Origin: CAZKTF01 sp964555565
Lineage (GTDB): Bacteria > Planctomycetota > JAJSAM01 > JAKLKS01
Direction: 5' to 3'
DNA length: 39,868 bases
Assembly: GCA_964555565.1 (NCBI GenBank)
Contig: CAZKTF010000005.1
Location: forward strand, 1 to 39,868
The notes under the pieces are model-generated. The model ran no database searches and was not told the origin of the DNA. It worked only from the letters and a program-made list of their open reading frames with translations. The translations under genes were made by a program, and so were the position numbers. Shown here piece by piece: positions 26,836 to 35,458 of this stretch. Positions within the stretch are counted from its first letter, which is position 1. Every line of letters begins with the position of its first letter.

Positions 26836-28065
26836 GTGCGAGTCACGCTTCTGGCGGCGCTGTTCCTGGCCGGCGTCGATGCGCCTGCCCGCGGCGGCGA
26901 CGACGCGCCGAAGGCCGTCACGCTCAGGACGCAGGACGGGATGGAACTCCAGGCGGACTGGTATCCCGGCGAGGCGGGGATGCCCGGGGTCGTCGCCCTC
27001 CACATGTACCGCCAGGAGCGCTCGACCTGGAAGCCGCTCGCCGAGGCGCGGCCGAGAGGCTACGGCTTCCTCGCCGTGGACATGCGCGGGCACGGCGGGA
27101 GCAAGGTCCAGGGAGGGAAGGACCTCTCGGAGCGCGTCGAGAAGCGCGACGTCCCGCTCTTCAGCGCGATGTGGCAGGACGCGGCGGCGGCGGTGAAGTG
27201 GCTCCGGACCGAGGGGAAGTGCGACCCGAAGCGGATCGGGATCGTCGGCGCGTCGGTCGGCTGCTCCGTGGCCATCGACGCGGCGGTGCGCGACCCCTCC
27301 GTCATGGCGGTCGCCTGCATGACGCCTGGGAAGGAGTACCTCGGCGTCCCCACGATGGAGCACGTCAAGTCCTTCGGGAAGCGGCCGATCCTCCTGCTCT
27401 CGTCGGAGGAGGAGAAGGCCGGCGGCGCGGTCCCCATCGCCGAGGCCCTCAAGGACGACCCCGAGTGCGAGCTGCGGGTGGTCCCGGGGAAGGAGATCCA
27501 CGGGGCGCGGATGTTCGGGAAGGTCGCGGAGATCGAGGCGAGGCTCGCCTCCTGGCTCCGCGCGGCCCTCGGCCGGCAGGTCCTCGACGGGAGGGTGGAC
27601 CCCTGCGAGGTGGACGGCACCCCGATGAACGGCTTCTCCGCGACGATCGAGCCGGACACCGGGGACATGCCGATCTACAGCTTCCGGCTCGGGATCGACG
27701 CCGGGGGCGTGAACCTCTCGGGGCAGGCCCCGGAGGGGAAGGACTGCCCGCCCGCGCTGGAGCTGCGCTTTGACCCCGCCGCCCCGGGCGACGGGGACCC
27801 GCCCGACGGCGCGAGGCGGCTCCGCGGCGAGGCCTCGGGCGAGGGGACCCTCCTCCGCGCGTGGCTCGACGTCCGGAAGGACGGGAAGTGGGTCGAGCGG
27901 CCCCTGGGACAGCTCGCCGGGGTCGCGATCGTGCGCGGGCGCGTCCTGGAGGCCCGGATCCCCTGGAGGACGCTGGAGGTCGCGCGCGGTACGCAGGTCT
28001 GGATGGGGTTGAAGATCGGCAAGCAGACCATGCCCGTGGGGGGGAGCCTGGAGGTGCCCGAATGA
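26836..28065 (+). CDS. Secreted alpha/beta-hydrolase with CBM9-like C-terminal domain
   Basis: 409 residues from a GTG with AGGTAGGA 7 bases upstream. Residues 1-20 are a signal peptide. The hydrolase domain has VVALHMYRQERSTWKPL, VDMRGHGGSK, the nucleophile elbow G138-A-S140-V-G142 and catalytic His222 (KEIHGARMF), with an acidic cluster at 191-193 after strand six. This is dienelactone-hydrolase/acetyl-esterase-like. Residues about 248-409 form a beta-rich domain with the VLEARIPWRTLEV pattern seen in CBM9-type carbohydrate-binding domains. It is probably an exported esterase acting on a glycan or ester; the substrate is unknown. It is a full-length paralogue of the inactive protein at 5008-6279. 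The stop overlaps ogt. Confidence 0.9.
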   Translation: MRVTLLAALFLAGVDAPARGGDDAPKAVTLRTQDGMELQADWYPGEAGMPGVVALHMYRQERSTWKPLAEARPRGYGFLAVDMRGHGGSKVQGGKDLSERVEKRDVPLFSAMWQDAAAAVKWLRTEGKCDPKRIGIVGASVGCSVAIDAAVRDPSVMAVACMTPGKEYLGVPTMEHVKSFGKRPILLLSSEEEKAGGAVPIAEALKDDPECELRVVPGKEIHGARMFGKVAEIEARLASWLRAALGRQVLDGRVDPCEVDGTPMNGFSATIEPDTGDMPIYSFRLGIDAGGVNLSGQAPEGKDCPPALELRFDPAAPGDGDPPDGARRLRGEASGEGTLLRAWLDVRKDGKWVERPLGQLAGVAIVRGRVLEARIPWRTLEVARGTQVWMGLKIGKQTMPVGGSLEVPE

Positions 28066-28583
28066 CCGTGTCCTACGCCCTCGTCCCGTCGCGCCTCGGC
28101 GCCGCGGCCGTCGTCGCCCGCGGCGGGAAGCTCATCGCCTCCTACCTCCCAGGCCCCGTCCGGGACCAGATGGAGGAGAAGATCCGGCGTCGGTTCCCCG
28201 GGGCGCGGAGGGTCGCCCCCTCCCGCGTCCCCGGGACGGCGGCGCTGGCGGACTTCCTCCGGAGCGGGGACGCCTCGGGGCTGGCGCGCGTCCCCGTGGA
28301 ACTCGGCGGGACCCCCCCCTTCGCGCGGCGGGTCTACGTTGCGCTCCGGAAGGTCCCCCCGGGGAGGACCGTCACCTACGGGGACCTGGCGCGCCGCGCG
28401 GGCTCGCCCAAGGCCGCGCGCGCCGTCGGGGCCGCCATGGCCCGCAACCCGCTGGCCCCCTTCGTCCCCTGCCACCGCGTGGTGGGCCACGACGGCGGCC
28501 TCACGGGGTTCAGCGCGCCCGGCGGCACCGGGCTGAAGAGGCGGCTCCTCCGGGGCGAGGCCCGGGCCGTCGCAAATCCTTGA
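28062..28583 (+). CDS. ogt: O6-alkylguanine-DNA alkyltransferase (Ogt/MGMT family)
   Basis: 173 residues. The suicide-repair active site FVPCHRVV has the acceptor Cys137. Upstream are the helix-turn-helix FARRVYVALRKVPPGRTVTY and GSPKAARAVGAAMARNP with the Arg-finger region, and downstream LTGFSAPGGTGLKRRLL. It transfers alkyl groups from O6-alkylguanine to itself and is then inactivated. Length and motifs are normal for the bacterial constitutive type. The start overlaps the hydrolase stop (ATGA), a likely cotranscription arrangement with no obvious functional link. Confidence 0.95.
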   Translation: MTVSYALVPSRLGAAAVVARGGKLIASYLPGPVRDQMEEKIRRRFPGARRVAPSRVPGTAALADFLRSGDASGLARVPVELGGTPPFARRVYVALRKVPPGRTVTYGDLARRAGSPKAARAVGAAMARNPLAPFVPCHRVVGHDGGLTGFSAPGGTGLKRRLLRGEARAVANP

Positions 28584-28656
28584 CCGGCCGGCGGGGGCGG
28601 GGGATGCTCACCCGGCCCGGGACCGGTCGGACGGCCTCCGGGACCCGGGACCCCCC

Positions 28657-28836
28657 ATGATCGAGAAGGACCTCCTCGAGATCCTCGCCTGCCCGCTGGA
28701 CAAGGCGGAGGTCCGGCTGGAGGGGGACCGCATCGTCTGCACGCAGTGCGGCCGCCGATACCCGATCCGCGACGGCATCCCCGTCATGCTGGTGGAGGAG
28801 GCGGAACTGCCCGCGACGGGGAAGAAGCCCTCTTGA
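28657..28836 (+). CDS. Trm112/YcaR-like small zinc-ribbon protein
   Basis: 59 residues. The N-terminus MIEKDLLEILACPLDKAEVR and the ending RYPIRDGIPVMLVEEA are characteristic of the UPF0434/Trm112 family. Cys12, Cys28 and Cys31 are present, with Asp/Lys in place of the fourth Cys as in many bacterial members. Relatives in archaea and eukaryotes activate methyltransferases; the bacterial role is unclear. No strong ribosome-binding site is visible before the ATG. The stop TGA overlaps the TTG start of the next gene. Confidence 0.88.
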   Translation: MIEKDLLEILACPLDKAEVRLEGDRIVCTQCGRRYPIRDGIPVMLVEEAELPATGKKPS

Positions 28837-29585
28837 AGACCGCCCTCATCTCGGACATCCACGCCAACGTGGAGGCCCTCGGGGTCGTCCTCGACCACAT
28901 CGCGTCCCAGGGGATCCGCGACATCCTCTGCCTCGGCGACGTGATCGGCTACGGGCCGAACCCGCGCGAGGCGCTCCAGGCCGTGCGCGGGGTCCGCTTC
29001 TGCCTCATGGGGAACCACGAGGAGGCGGTGATGTTCTACGGGGAGGACTTCAACCCGAAGGCCCGCCAGGCCCTGGAGTGGACCAAGGAACAGCTCAACT
29101 CGCCCGAGTTCGACCGGACCGAGAACTACGAACTCTGGAACTTCCTCGGGAACCTGAAGGAGACCGTGACGGAGGACGACGTCCTCTACGTCCACGGGTC
29201 CCCGCGCGTCCCGACCAAGGAGTACATGGTCCCCTCGGACGTGAAGAACCCGGAGAAGATGGCCGAGGTCTTCACGATGATCCCCTCGCTCTGCTTCGTG
29301 GGGCACTCCCACATCCCCGGGGTCTACACCGAGGACCTGCGCTTCCTCGCGCCGAAGAAGAGCGGGGACACCTACGTCCACGAGGCCGGGAAGAAGGCCC
29401 TCGTGAACGTCGGGTCGGTGGGGCAGCCGCGCGACGGGGACCCGCGCACCTCCTACGTGGTGACCGACGGGAAGAAGGTCACCTTCCACCGGCTCGACTA
29501 CGACGTCCAGAAGACGATGGAGAAGATCTACGCGATCCCGGGGCTCCCGAACTACCTGGCCGACCGCCTGATCGTCGGCCGCTAG
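28833..29585 (+). CDS. Calcineurin-like metallophosphoesterase
   Basis: 250 residues from a TTG start at 28833 that overlaps the preceding stop (TTGA). The family similarity starts exactly here: KTALISDIHANVEAL with D8 and H10. Further metal ligands follow in LCLGDVIGYGPNP, LMGNHEEAV, YVHGSPRVP and FVGHSHIPGVY. The GDVIGYGPNP and VNVGSVGQPRDGDPR signatures place it in the YfcE/MJ0936-like group of cyclic-nucleotide or phosphodiester hydrolases. The substrate is not evident. An 8-bp hairpin (29617-29635) follows before yidC. Confidence 0.92.
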   Translation: MKTALISDIHANVEALGVVLDHIASQGIRDILCLGDVIGYGPNPREALQAVRGVRFCLMGNHEEAVMFYGEDFNPKARQALEWTKEQLNSPEFDRTENYELWNFLGNLKETVTEDDVLYVHGSPRVPTKEYMVPSDVKNPEKMAEVFTMIPSLCFVGHSHIPGVYTEDLRFLAPKKSGDTYVHEAGKKALVNVGSVGQPRDGDPRTSYVVTDGKKVTFHRLDYDVQKTMEKIYAIPGLPNYLADRLIVGR

Positions 29586-29616
29586 CGCCCCCGGCAGCAG
29601 AAGACACGCGTCCGCA

Positions 29617-29635
29617 TCGGCGGCAGCGCCGCCGA
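29617..29635 (+). terminator. Small GC hairpin after the metallophosphoesterase
   Basis: TCGGCGGC and GCCGCCGA form an 8-bp perfect stem around AGC, in the 82-base gap before yidC. There is no U-run. It may be a weak terminator or an mRNA end structure. Confidence 0.35.
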
Positions 29636-29667
29636 ACCCCGTTCCCCGCGGAGGGTTGCACCCGAGG

Positions 29668-31596
29668 ATGCCGTCGCCGACCCGCTCGCCCGAGAAGCGA
29701 CTGCTCATGGCCATGGGGCTGTGCGTCCTGGCGTTCCTCGCCGTGGAGGCCCTCATCCCCACGCGGCCGCGGCCCCCGGTCCCGCCGAGGCCGGCGCCCG
29801 CCAGGCCCGGGGAGCCGAAGCCCGCCGCCGCGAAGCCCGCCGACGGGAAGCCCGCGGAGCCGAAGCCCGGGGACGGGAAGCCCGAGGGAGCGAAGCCCGC
29901 GGACGGGAAGCCCGCGCCGGCCGTGCCGGTCGCCACGGCGGGCCCCGACGGCGGGGCGCCGGCGGCCCAGGTTCCGGCCGCGGAACCGGAGCCCCCGGCG
30001 ATCGACGACCTGCGCATCGAGTCCGGCCGCCTCGTCACGGTCCTCCGCTCGAGGGGGGCGTCCCTCGGGGCGCTCCGGATCCGTGGGATCCTCGATCACC
30101 CGGCAGGCGACCCCGCCGCGGAGAAGGACTGGATCCAACTGCTCAGGCTCGGGGAGCGCGGCGCCCTCGGGGTGACGCTCGAGTCGCGGGACATCCCCGG
30201 GCTCCCGGACCTGGAGACGCGGAACTGGAGGCTCGTCACCGAACGGGGGGCGTTCCCCGTCGTGTTCGAAGCGCGGGTGGCCCAGGGGTTCGTCGTCCGC
30301 AAGCGGTTCGAGCGCGCCTCCGGGCCGGACGACTACCACCTCCGGCTCACGGTGACCGTCGTCAACGAGAACCCCGACCACGTGGGGAAGGAGCTCCGGA
30401 TCCTCGTCCGCGGGGCGGGGCCGCTCCCGACGATCGAGGACCTGAGCCGGGCGGCCTACTTCGGGTGGACCAAGGTGCGCGGGGTGCCGTCCCTGAAGTC
30501 GCACAACGGGCCGGAGGCCGCCGCCGGGCAGGCGAAGAAGGACCCGGTGCACGACGACGGCGAGATCGAGTGGGCCGCCGCCGGGTCGAACTTCTTCGCG
30601 GTCATCCTCGCCTCCGAGTTCGCCTACGAGGGCGGGACCTCCCCCGTGAAGGAGGTCCGCTGGGAGGGAGCGCGGCCCTCGGGCGCCGACCCCGGGAAGA
30701 CGATCCCGACGGCCTCCCCTCTCCTCGTCGTGCCCGTCGGCGCGGGACCGCAGGGGGAGGAGCGGTCGTTCTCCTTCCTGCTCTTCGCGGGGCCCAAGGA
30801 CAAGGCGATCCTCTCCCGGGAGGAGTACCGGCGGCTCGACCCGGTGCGGGACCTGGGGATGTTCGGGTTCATCTCCGAGGGGCTCTTCCTCATCCTCTCG
30901 GCCTTCCACGCGGTGGTCCCGAACTGGGGCGTGTCCATCGTGCTCCTCACCCTCCTGGTGCGGGCCGCCATGTTCCCCCTCTCCTCGCGCCAGACGCGAT
31001 CGACGATGGAGTACTCGCGCAAGATGGCGCGCATCAAGCCGAAGCTCGACGCGCTCAAGGAGCGGTTCAAGGGGGACCGGGGCCGCCAGAGCCAGGAGCA
31101 GATGAAGCTCATGAAGGAGGAGGGCATGCCGCTCATGCCCGGCGGCTGCCTCCTCACGTTCCTCCAACTCCCCATCTGGATCGCGCTCTACGGGATGCTC
31201 CAGCAGAACTTCAGCCTGCGGCACGCATCCTTCCTCTGGGTCCACGACCTCTCCGCGGCGGACCACCTCTGGCACATGCTCCCCGACGTCAAGGACATCG
31301 CCTTCGTGCCGAACGCGATGGAGTGGCTGAACCTCCTCCCCCTGCTCATGACGGCCACCTGGTTCTTCGCCTCCAAGGCCACGATGACGCCGCCGGCCGA
31401 CGACCAGCAGGCCTCGATGCAGCGGATGATGCAGTGGATGCCCTTCGTGATGCTCCTGTTCCCCGGCTTCTACTCCATGCCCGCGGGCCTGTGCCTCTAC
31501 ATCACCGTCTCCTCCTCCTGGGGGATCACGGAGTCGTACATCATCCGGAAGCGGATCACGGCGGCGCACGCCGCGCAGGCGGCGCCGAAGGCCTAG
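29668..31596 (+). CDS. yidC: Membrane protein insertase YidC
   Basis: 642 residues from ATG 29668; a TTG at 29656 is possible but sits on the Shine-Dalgarno sequence. TM1 is at 11-30. A Pro/Lys/Ala linker (31-112) made of GKPA/EPKP-type repeats follows, then the periplasmic beta domain (about 112-395). The conserved C-terminal insertase domain (about 400-640) contains VVPNWGVSIVLLTLLVRAAM with the groove Arg, a coiled loop KMARIKPKLDALKERF, MPGGCLLTFLQLPIWIALYG and the last helices ending SYIIRKRI. It inserts and folds inner-membrane proteins. The large periplasmic domain is the Gram-negative type. rnpA, rpmH and jag, its usual neighbours, are absent. Confidence 0.95.
   Translation: MPSPTRSPEKRLLMAMGLCVLAFLAVEALIPTRPRPPVPPRPAPARPGEPKPAAAKPADGKPAEPKPGDGKPEGAKPADGKPAPAVPVATAGPDGGAPAAQVPAAEPEPPAIDDLRIESGRLVTVLRSRGASLGALRIRGILDHPAGDPAAEKDWIQLLRLGERGALGVTLESRDIPGLPDLETRNWRLVTERGAFPVVFEARVAQGFVVRKRFERASGPDDYHLRLTVTVVNENPDHVGKELRILVRGAGPLPTIEDLSRAAYFGWTKVRGVPSLKSHNGPEAAAGQAKKDPVHDDGEIEWAAAGSNFFAVILASEFAYEGGTSPVKEVRWEGARPSGADPGKTIPTASPLLVVPVGAGPQGEERSFSFLLFAGPKDKAILSREEYRRLDPVRDLGMFGFISEGLFLILSAFHAVVPNWGVSIVLLTLLVRAAMFPLSSRQTRSTMEYSRKMARIKPKLDALKERFKGDRGRQSQEQMKLMKEEGMPLMPGGCLLTFLQLPIWIALYGMLQQNFSLRHASFLWVHDLSAADHLWHMLPDVKDIAFVPNAMEWLNLLPLLMTATWFFASKATMTPPADDQQASMQRMMQWMPFVMLLFPGFYSMPAGLCLYITVSSSWGITESYIIRKRITAAHAAQAAPKA
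29809..29917 (+). repeat. Pro/Lys codon repeats in the YidC linker
   Basis: Units of about 12-15 bases coding for GKPA, EPKP and AKPA recur eight times or so within the segment after TM1. The copies are close at DNA level, which suggests slippage or unequal exchange has set the linker length. Confidence 0.6.
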
Positions 31597-31643
31597 GCCC
31601 TGGCGCCGGGGGCAGGCTCCCCCCTCCCGGCGGGCGTTGTCCG

Positions 31644-31670
31644 TTGGACCGCCGGAGGGGACCCGATACT
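31644..31670 (+). promoter_or_regulatory. Candidate promoter for the Ser/Thr kinase gene
   Basis: TTGGAC (31644-31649) and GATACT (31665-31670) are 15 bases apart, 34 bases before the kinase start. The spacing is shorter than ideal. Prediction by eye. Confidence 0.3.
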
Positions 31671-31703
31671 CTCCTGCGCGTCCCACGCGAGGGCCGACCG
31701 GGA

Positions 31704-34694
31704 ATGGGTTCCACCTGCGCGCGCTGCACGACGGAGATCGCCTCCGGGGCGAAGTTCTGCGCGAACTGCGGCTCCCCCACGTCGCCCGTCTCCCCGCCGT
31801 CCCCCTCGGGGGAGGGGGGCGGCCCCCGGCCCGCGCTCCCCGACCGCTACGAGGTCGTCCGGTTCCTGGGACGCGGGGGGATGGGGCGGGTCTACCTCTG
31901 CCGCGACTCGATTCTCCAGGTCGAGGTGGCGGTCAAGGTCCTCCCCGCGGAGGTGTCCCGGGACCAGGAGTCCCTCGACCAGATCGCCCGGGAGGCCCGC
32001 GCGGCGGCGAAGTTCCGGGGCTGCCCGGGGATCCTGCAGCTCCTGCGGTTCGATTGCCACGGGGAGACCTGGTTCCTCGAGATGGAGTACGCGGGCGGAG
32101 GGTCCCTCCACGACCGGCTCCGGCGCGAGGGCCCGCTCCCCGAGGGGGAGTGCCGCCGCCTGGGGGCGGAAGTCGCCGAGGCGCTCGCCTTCGCCCACGA
32201 GCGCGGCGTCCTCCACCGGGACATCAAGCCGGCCAACGTCCTCCTCGACGAGTCGGGCCGCGCCAAGGTGGCCGACTTCGGCATCGCCAAGGTGATGGCC
32301 GAGGCGTCCTCCCGGATGTCGCTCGTGACCGTGGCCGGCACGCCCGTGTACATGGCCCCGGAAATCATCCTCCAGGAGAGGACGGACGGCCGCGCCGACC
32401 TCTACTCCCTCGGCTGCATGCTGTACGAGCTGGCGACCGGGGCCCGGCCCTTCCGGGGCTCCATCGTCGAGATCCAGGTCCGGAAGACGAACCCCGGCGC
32501 GCGGCCCCCCGACCCGCGCGCGGAGAAGGCGGAGCTGTCGGAGGAGTTCGCCGCGGTCGTGCGGCGGCTCCTCGACCGGGACCCGGGGAACCGGTTCCCG
32601 GACGGCCGCGCCTGCGCCGCGGCACTGCGGGCGCCGGCCGCGGAACCCGTCCCGCCGGCGCCCGTGGAACCGCCCGCGGCCGGACCCTTTCCCCCTCCGG
32701 GCGGAGCCGCTCCCCCCGGGTCCGGCAGTCTCTCCCACACCCATCCCGCGCGCCCGCGACCCCGCGCGTGGGTGGCCGTCCCGATCGTGGCCGTGGCCGC
32801 GGCCGCGGGGCTCGTCGCATGGATCCTGCGGCCCCGCGGGCCCGGTGACGTGCCCGTGGGCCCGGGCGACCCGGGTGCCGGAGCGTCCGGCCCCTCGCCG
32901 GCGGGGAACGGGGCTGATGCCGGCGGAGGAGGGATCCCGCCGGGATCGGGAGCGCCGTCCGGGGGAGGCCTTGCGTGGTCGCTCGACGTGGTCCCGCCGC
33001 CATGGAAGGGGGGCTTCCTGCCGGGCGTGGAGGCCGAGCTCAATTTCCTGGACGACAAGATTGTGGTGCCCCCGCCGTTCGTGCTCCAGGCCGGCGGACG
33101 GCCGGAGATCCCCGTGCCGCTCCGCGCCGGGAGGTGGAGGGCCTGGCTGAAGCGGCCGGGGTACCGGGCGGCGAAGTGCGATTTCCTCGCGGCTCCCGGG
33201 GAGGACTGTGTGCTCCGGGCGCCTCCGCTCGAGGAGATCCTCGGCACGCTCCTCGTGGTCGATGGCCCCCCCGGGACGGAGGTGACGGTCTTCGACGGGG
33301 ACGAGCCCCTCCTCGACACGCCGGCCAGCCTCCTCGCGACCCGTTCCACGGCGCCGCTCCCGGTCCGCGCCACGGTGCTGACCGTGAGGATGGCGAAGGC
33401 GGGACACGAGTTCACCGACGCGCAGCTGACCGTTCTGGAGGGCAAGGAGACGCGCCTCTCCCTCCTCGGCCAGAAGGCCACCGTGTCGTGGATCGGCGAG
33501 CCGGGGGGGAAGGTCTCCATGGAACCCCTGGAACCGCCCGGGAGGGCCACCGACGTCGAGACCGGGCCGGCGGGCGGCGTCCGCCGGAGGGTCCGGGTGG
33601 ACCCGGGCCGGTACCGCGTCCAGTACTCCACGGAGGCGGTGTGCTTCCCGCTGCGGGAGATCGTCCTGGAGCCGGGGGAGCTGAGACTCGACCTTCCGGT
33701 CGTCGAGGGGGTCGCCCCGAAGGTGAGAGACATTCCGGAAGACGAGAAGGCCCCCGCGGCCTCGGCGTCCACCGGGGTGAGAGTCAACTCCGCGGGCTCG
33801 CCGGGCCCGCGGTTCTCCTTCCCCGGGTACGAGGAGGTCCTCGGGGAGGTGGACTGGAAGGTCGTCGGGGCCAGCATGAGCGCCCTCATCCCGCTGCTCC
33901 GCGACCTCCCGAAGGAAACCGAAGGGGGCCGCGCCCCGGACCCCGGGTTCCTCGGGAAGATCCAGCAGCACAACGGCCCGCTCGTCCAGGCGGCGCTCAA
34001 GATCGGGGAGCGGATCCCGGGTGAGGGGATCAACTCGAGGTTCGCGCACCCGGTCTTCGCGGCCAATTCCATCGAGGCCACGCTCGAGGCCGCGGGGAAT
34101 CCGCTCTCCGACGACCAGGCCGGGCGCCTCGGCCGGGTCGCGGCGGAGCACGCCGACCTCGACCGGGTCCGCCTCGCGGGGTACGACGGGAAGAGATGGG
34201 CCCTCCAGAGGGTCCTCGACGAGACCGACGCCCGCGACCGGTTCTTCGAGGCGGCGTTCGCGGTGCTCGCCCCCGCACAGCGGGACGCGCTCCGCCCCGG
34301 GGCGATCCGCGGCTACTGCGGGTTCGACCTCTTCTCCTCGGGGTTGATCTGGGTCCAGTTCGCGATTCCGCTGCCCGCCGCGGACAGGGACGACGCCGTC
34401 CGGGCGATGGGTGAGCGGCTGGCCTCCCTCCTCGGAGTCCCCGCGGAGAGGAAGGACGCGTTCGCGGGACCGGTCGCGAAGTGGATCGCCGCGATCCCTC
34501 CCGCGTGGCTCGAGGATTCCGGGAACCTGAAGCTGCTCGGGACCCCGGTCCTCAAGGCCTCCTACGCGGGCGCCTGCGCCCGCGCGGAGCTGGATCTCCT
34601 GCAGAGGATCGCGGCGGACGCGTCCCTCGGGGAGGGAGCGGCCGGAAAGGCGCGGGGAGCGACCGTCGTGCACTGCCCGACCCTCAAGCGGTGA
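31704..34694 (+). CDS. Transmembrane Ser/Thr protein kinase with zinc ribbon and large outer domain
   Basis: 996 residues. A zinc ribbon comes first (C5, C8, C19, C22). The kinase domain (about 48-305) is complete: glycine loop LGRGGMGRVYL, Lys78 in VAVKVL, catalytic HRDIKPANVLLD with Asp173, DFGIAKV at 191-197 and APE at 218-220. After a Pro-rich stretch comes one membrane helix (355-376), then a Gly/Pro/Ser spacer and about 580 residues outside. The first part of that region looks like beta domains (PEGA-like segments such as GTLLVVDGPPGTEVTVFDG). The last 300 residues are mainly helical, beginning GPRFSFPGYEEVLGEVDWK, and are not recognised. The layout is of a Hanks-type receptor kinase; substrates are unknown. 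Confidence 0.92.
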   Translation: MGSTCARCTTEIASGAKFCANCGSPTSPVSPPSPSGEGGGPRPALPDRYEVVRFLGRGGMGRVYLCRDSILQVEVAVKVLPAEVSRDQESLDQIAREARAAAKFRGCPGILQLLRFDCHGETWFLEMEYAGGGSLHDRLRREGPLPEGECRRLGAEVAEALAFAHERGVLHRDIKPANVLLDESGRAKVADFGIAKVMAEASSRMSLVTVAGTPVYMAPEIILQERTDGRADLYSLGCMLYELATGARPFRGSIVEIQVRKTNPGARPPDPRAEKAELSEEFAAVVRRLLDRDPGNRFPDGRACAAALRAPAAEPVPPAPVEPPAAGPFPPPGGAAPPGSGSLSHTHPARPRPRAWVAVPIVAVAAAAGLVAWILRPRGPGDVPVGPGDPGAGASGPSPAGNGADAGGGGIPPGSGAPSGGGLAWSLDVVPPPWKGGFLPGVEAELNFLDDKIVVPPPFVLQAGGRPEIPVPLRAGRWRAWLKRPGYRAAKCDFLAAPGEDCVLRAPPLEEILGTLLVVDGPPGTEVTVFDGDEPLLDTPASLLATRSTAPLPVRATVLTVRMAKAGHEFTDAQLTVLEGKETRLSLLGQKATVSWIGEPGGKVSMEPLEPPGRATDVETGPAGGVRRRVRVDPGRYRVQYSTEAVCFPLREIVLEPGELRLDLPVVEGVAPKVRDIPEDEKAPAASASTGVRVNSAGSPGPRFSFPGYEEVLGEVDWKVVGASMSALIPLLRDLPKETEGGRAPDPGFLGKIQQHNGPLVQAALKIGERIPGEGINSRFAHPVFAANSIEATLEAAGNPLSDDQAGRLGRVAAEHADLDRVRLAGYDGKRWALQRVLDETDARDRFFEAAFAVLAPAQRDALRPGAIRGYCGFDLFSSGLIWVQFAIPLPAADRDDAVRAMGERLASLLGVPAERKDAFAGPVAKWIAAIPPAWLEDSGNLKLLGTPVLKASYAGACARAELDLLQRIAADASLGEGAAGKARGATVVHCPTLKR

Positions 34695-34740
34695 CCGCGG
34701 GGGCTCCGCACCGGCCACAAGCGGGCGGTGTGCCCCCCGC

Positions 34741-34834
34741 CCCTGGTTCTCCACACCCCGTCGGACGGGCCCGTAGGCTTCCCCCCGAGAGGGCCAGGGT
34801 TCCGGCGAAACCCCTTGCTCCCCAACCGGTTGGG
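34741..34834 (+). promoter_or_regulatory. Possible structured leader of the nrdR operon
   Basis: In the 209-base gap before nrdR, CCCTGG (34741-34746) can pair with CCAGGG (34794-34799) around an inner CCCGT/ACGGG hairpin (34757-34769). A perfect 14-base palindrome CCCAACCGGTTGGG follows at 34821-34834. I do not see a cobalamin-riboswitch core or an AT-rich NrdR box. Function is uncertain. Confidence 0.3.
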
Positions 34835-34903
34835 AGGTAGCGTCCTCCCGGCCCCAAGGGGCTGGGGGATGGCCGGCCACCCGCCCCGGGCCGGGAGGGC
34901 GCC

Positions 34904-35458
34904 GTGCGCTGTCCGTTCTGCAAGGAGAACAACGACCGCGTCATCGACTCGCGCGAGTCCACGGACGCCTTCGTCATCCGGCGGCGCCGGGAGTGCCTGA
35001 ACTGCCACCGGCGGGTGACCACCTACGAGCGGATCGAGGAGACGCCGCTCCGGGTCGTGAAGAAGGAGGGGGCCCGGGTCCCCTTCGAGCGGCGGAAGAT
35101 CCTCATCGGCCTCATGAAGGCCTGCGAGAAGCGGCCTGTCCCCTCCGAGATGCTGGAGGAGATCACCCAGCGCATCGAGAACTTCATCGCCGAGCGCTAC
35201 GACCGCGAGGTCCCGACCAAGGTGATCGGGGCGCTCGTGATGCGCGAGCTGAAGAAGGTGGACCACGTGGCCTACGTGCGCTTCGCCTCCGTCTACCGCG
35301 ACTTCCAGGACGTGGAGGAGTTCGCCACGGTCGCCGACGAGCTGAAGGGGCGCGGGAAGGGTCGCAGGGGCGGAGGGAAGAAGGGTGGCCGGTCCGGGGA
35401 GCCCGGCGCCGGGGGCGAGGCCGCCGCGGACGACCCCAAGGACGACGACGACTCGTGA
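34904..35458 (+). CDS. nrdR: Transcriptional repressor NrdR
   Basis: 184 residues from a GTG. The N-terminal zinc ribbon has C3, C6, C31 and C34 in MRCPFCKENNDRVIDSRES and RRRECLNCHRRVTTYE. An ATP-cone domain follows (about 49-140: VVKKEGARVPFERRKILIGL and so on). NrdR senses ATP/dATP and represses ribonucleotide reductase operons. The core ends near residue 150, as usual. An added tail of about 35 residues is first basic and Gly-rich and then acidic, ending DDPKDDDDS. The stop overlaps the start of the nrdD-like gene (GTGA), which links regulator and target in one transcript. Confidence 0.96.
   Translation: MRCPFCKENNDRVIDSRESTDAFVIRRRRECLNCHRRVTTYERIEETPLRVVKKEGARVPFERRKILIGLMKACEKRPVPSEMLEEITQRIENFIAERYDREVPTKVIGALVMRELKKVDHVAYVRFASVYRDFQDVEEFATVADELKGRGKGRRGGGKKGGRSGEPGAGGEAAADDPKDDDDS

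Noticed and set aside
31593..34880. 1095-codon open frame on the minus strand opposite the Ser/Thr kinase
   Set aside because: Same composition artefact; the kinase on the plus strand has all catalytic motifs.
34695..34903. Cobalamin riboswitch or tRNA in the gap before nrdR
   Set aside because: No B12-box, no T-loop GTTCRA with matching acceptor arms; only GC-rich hairpins are seen.
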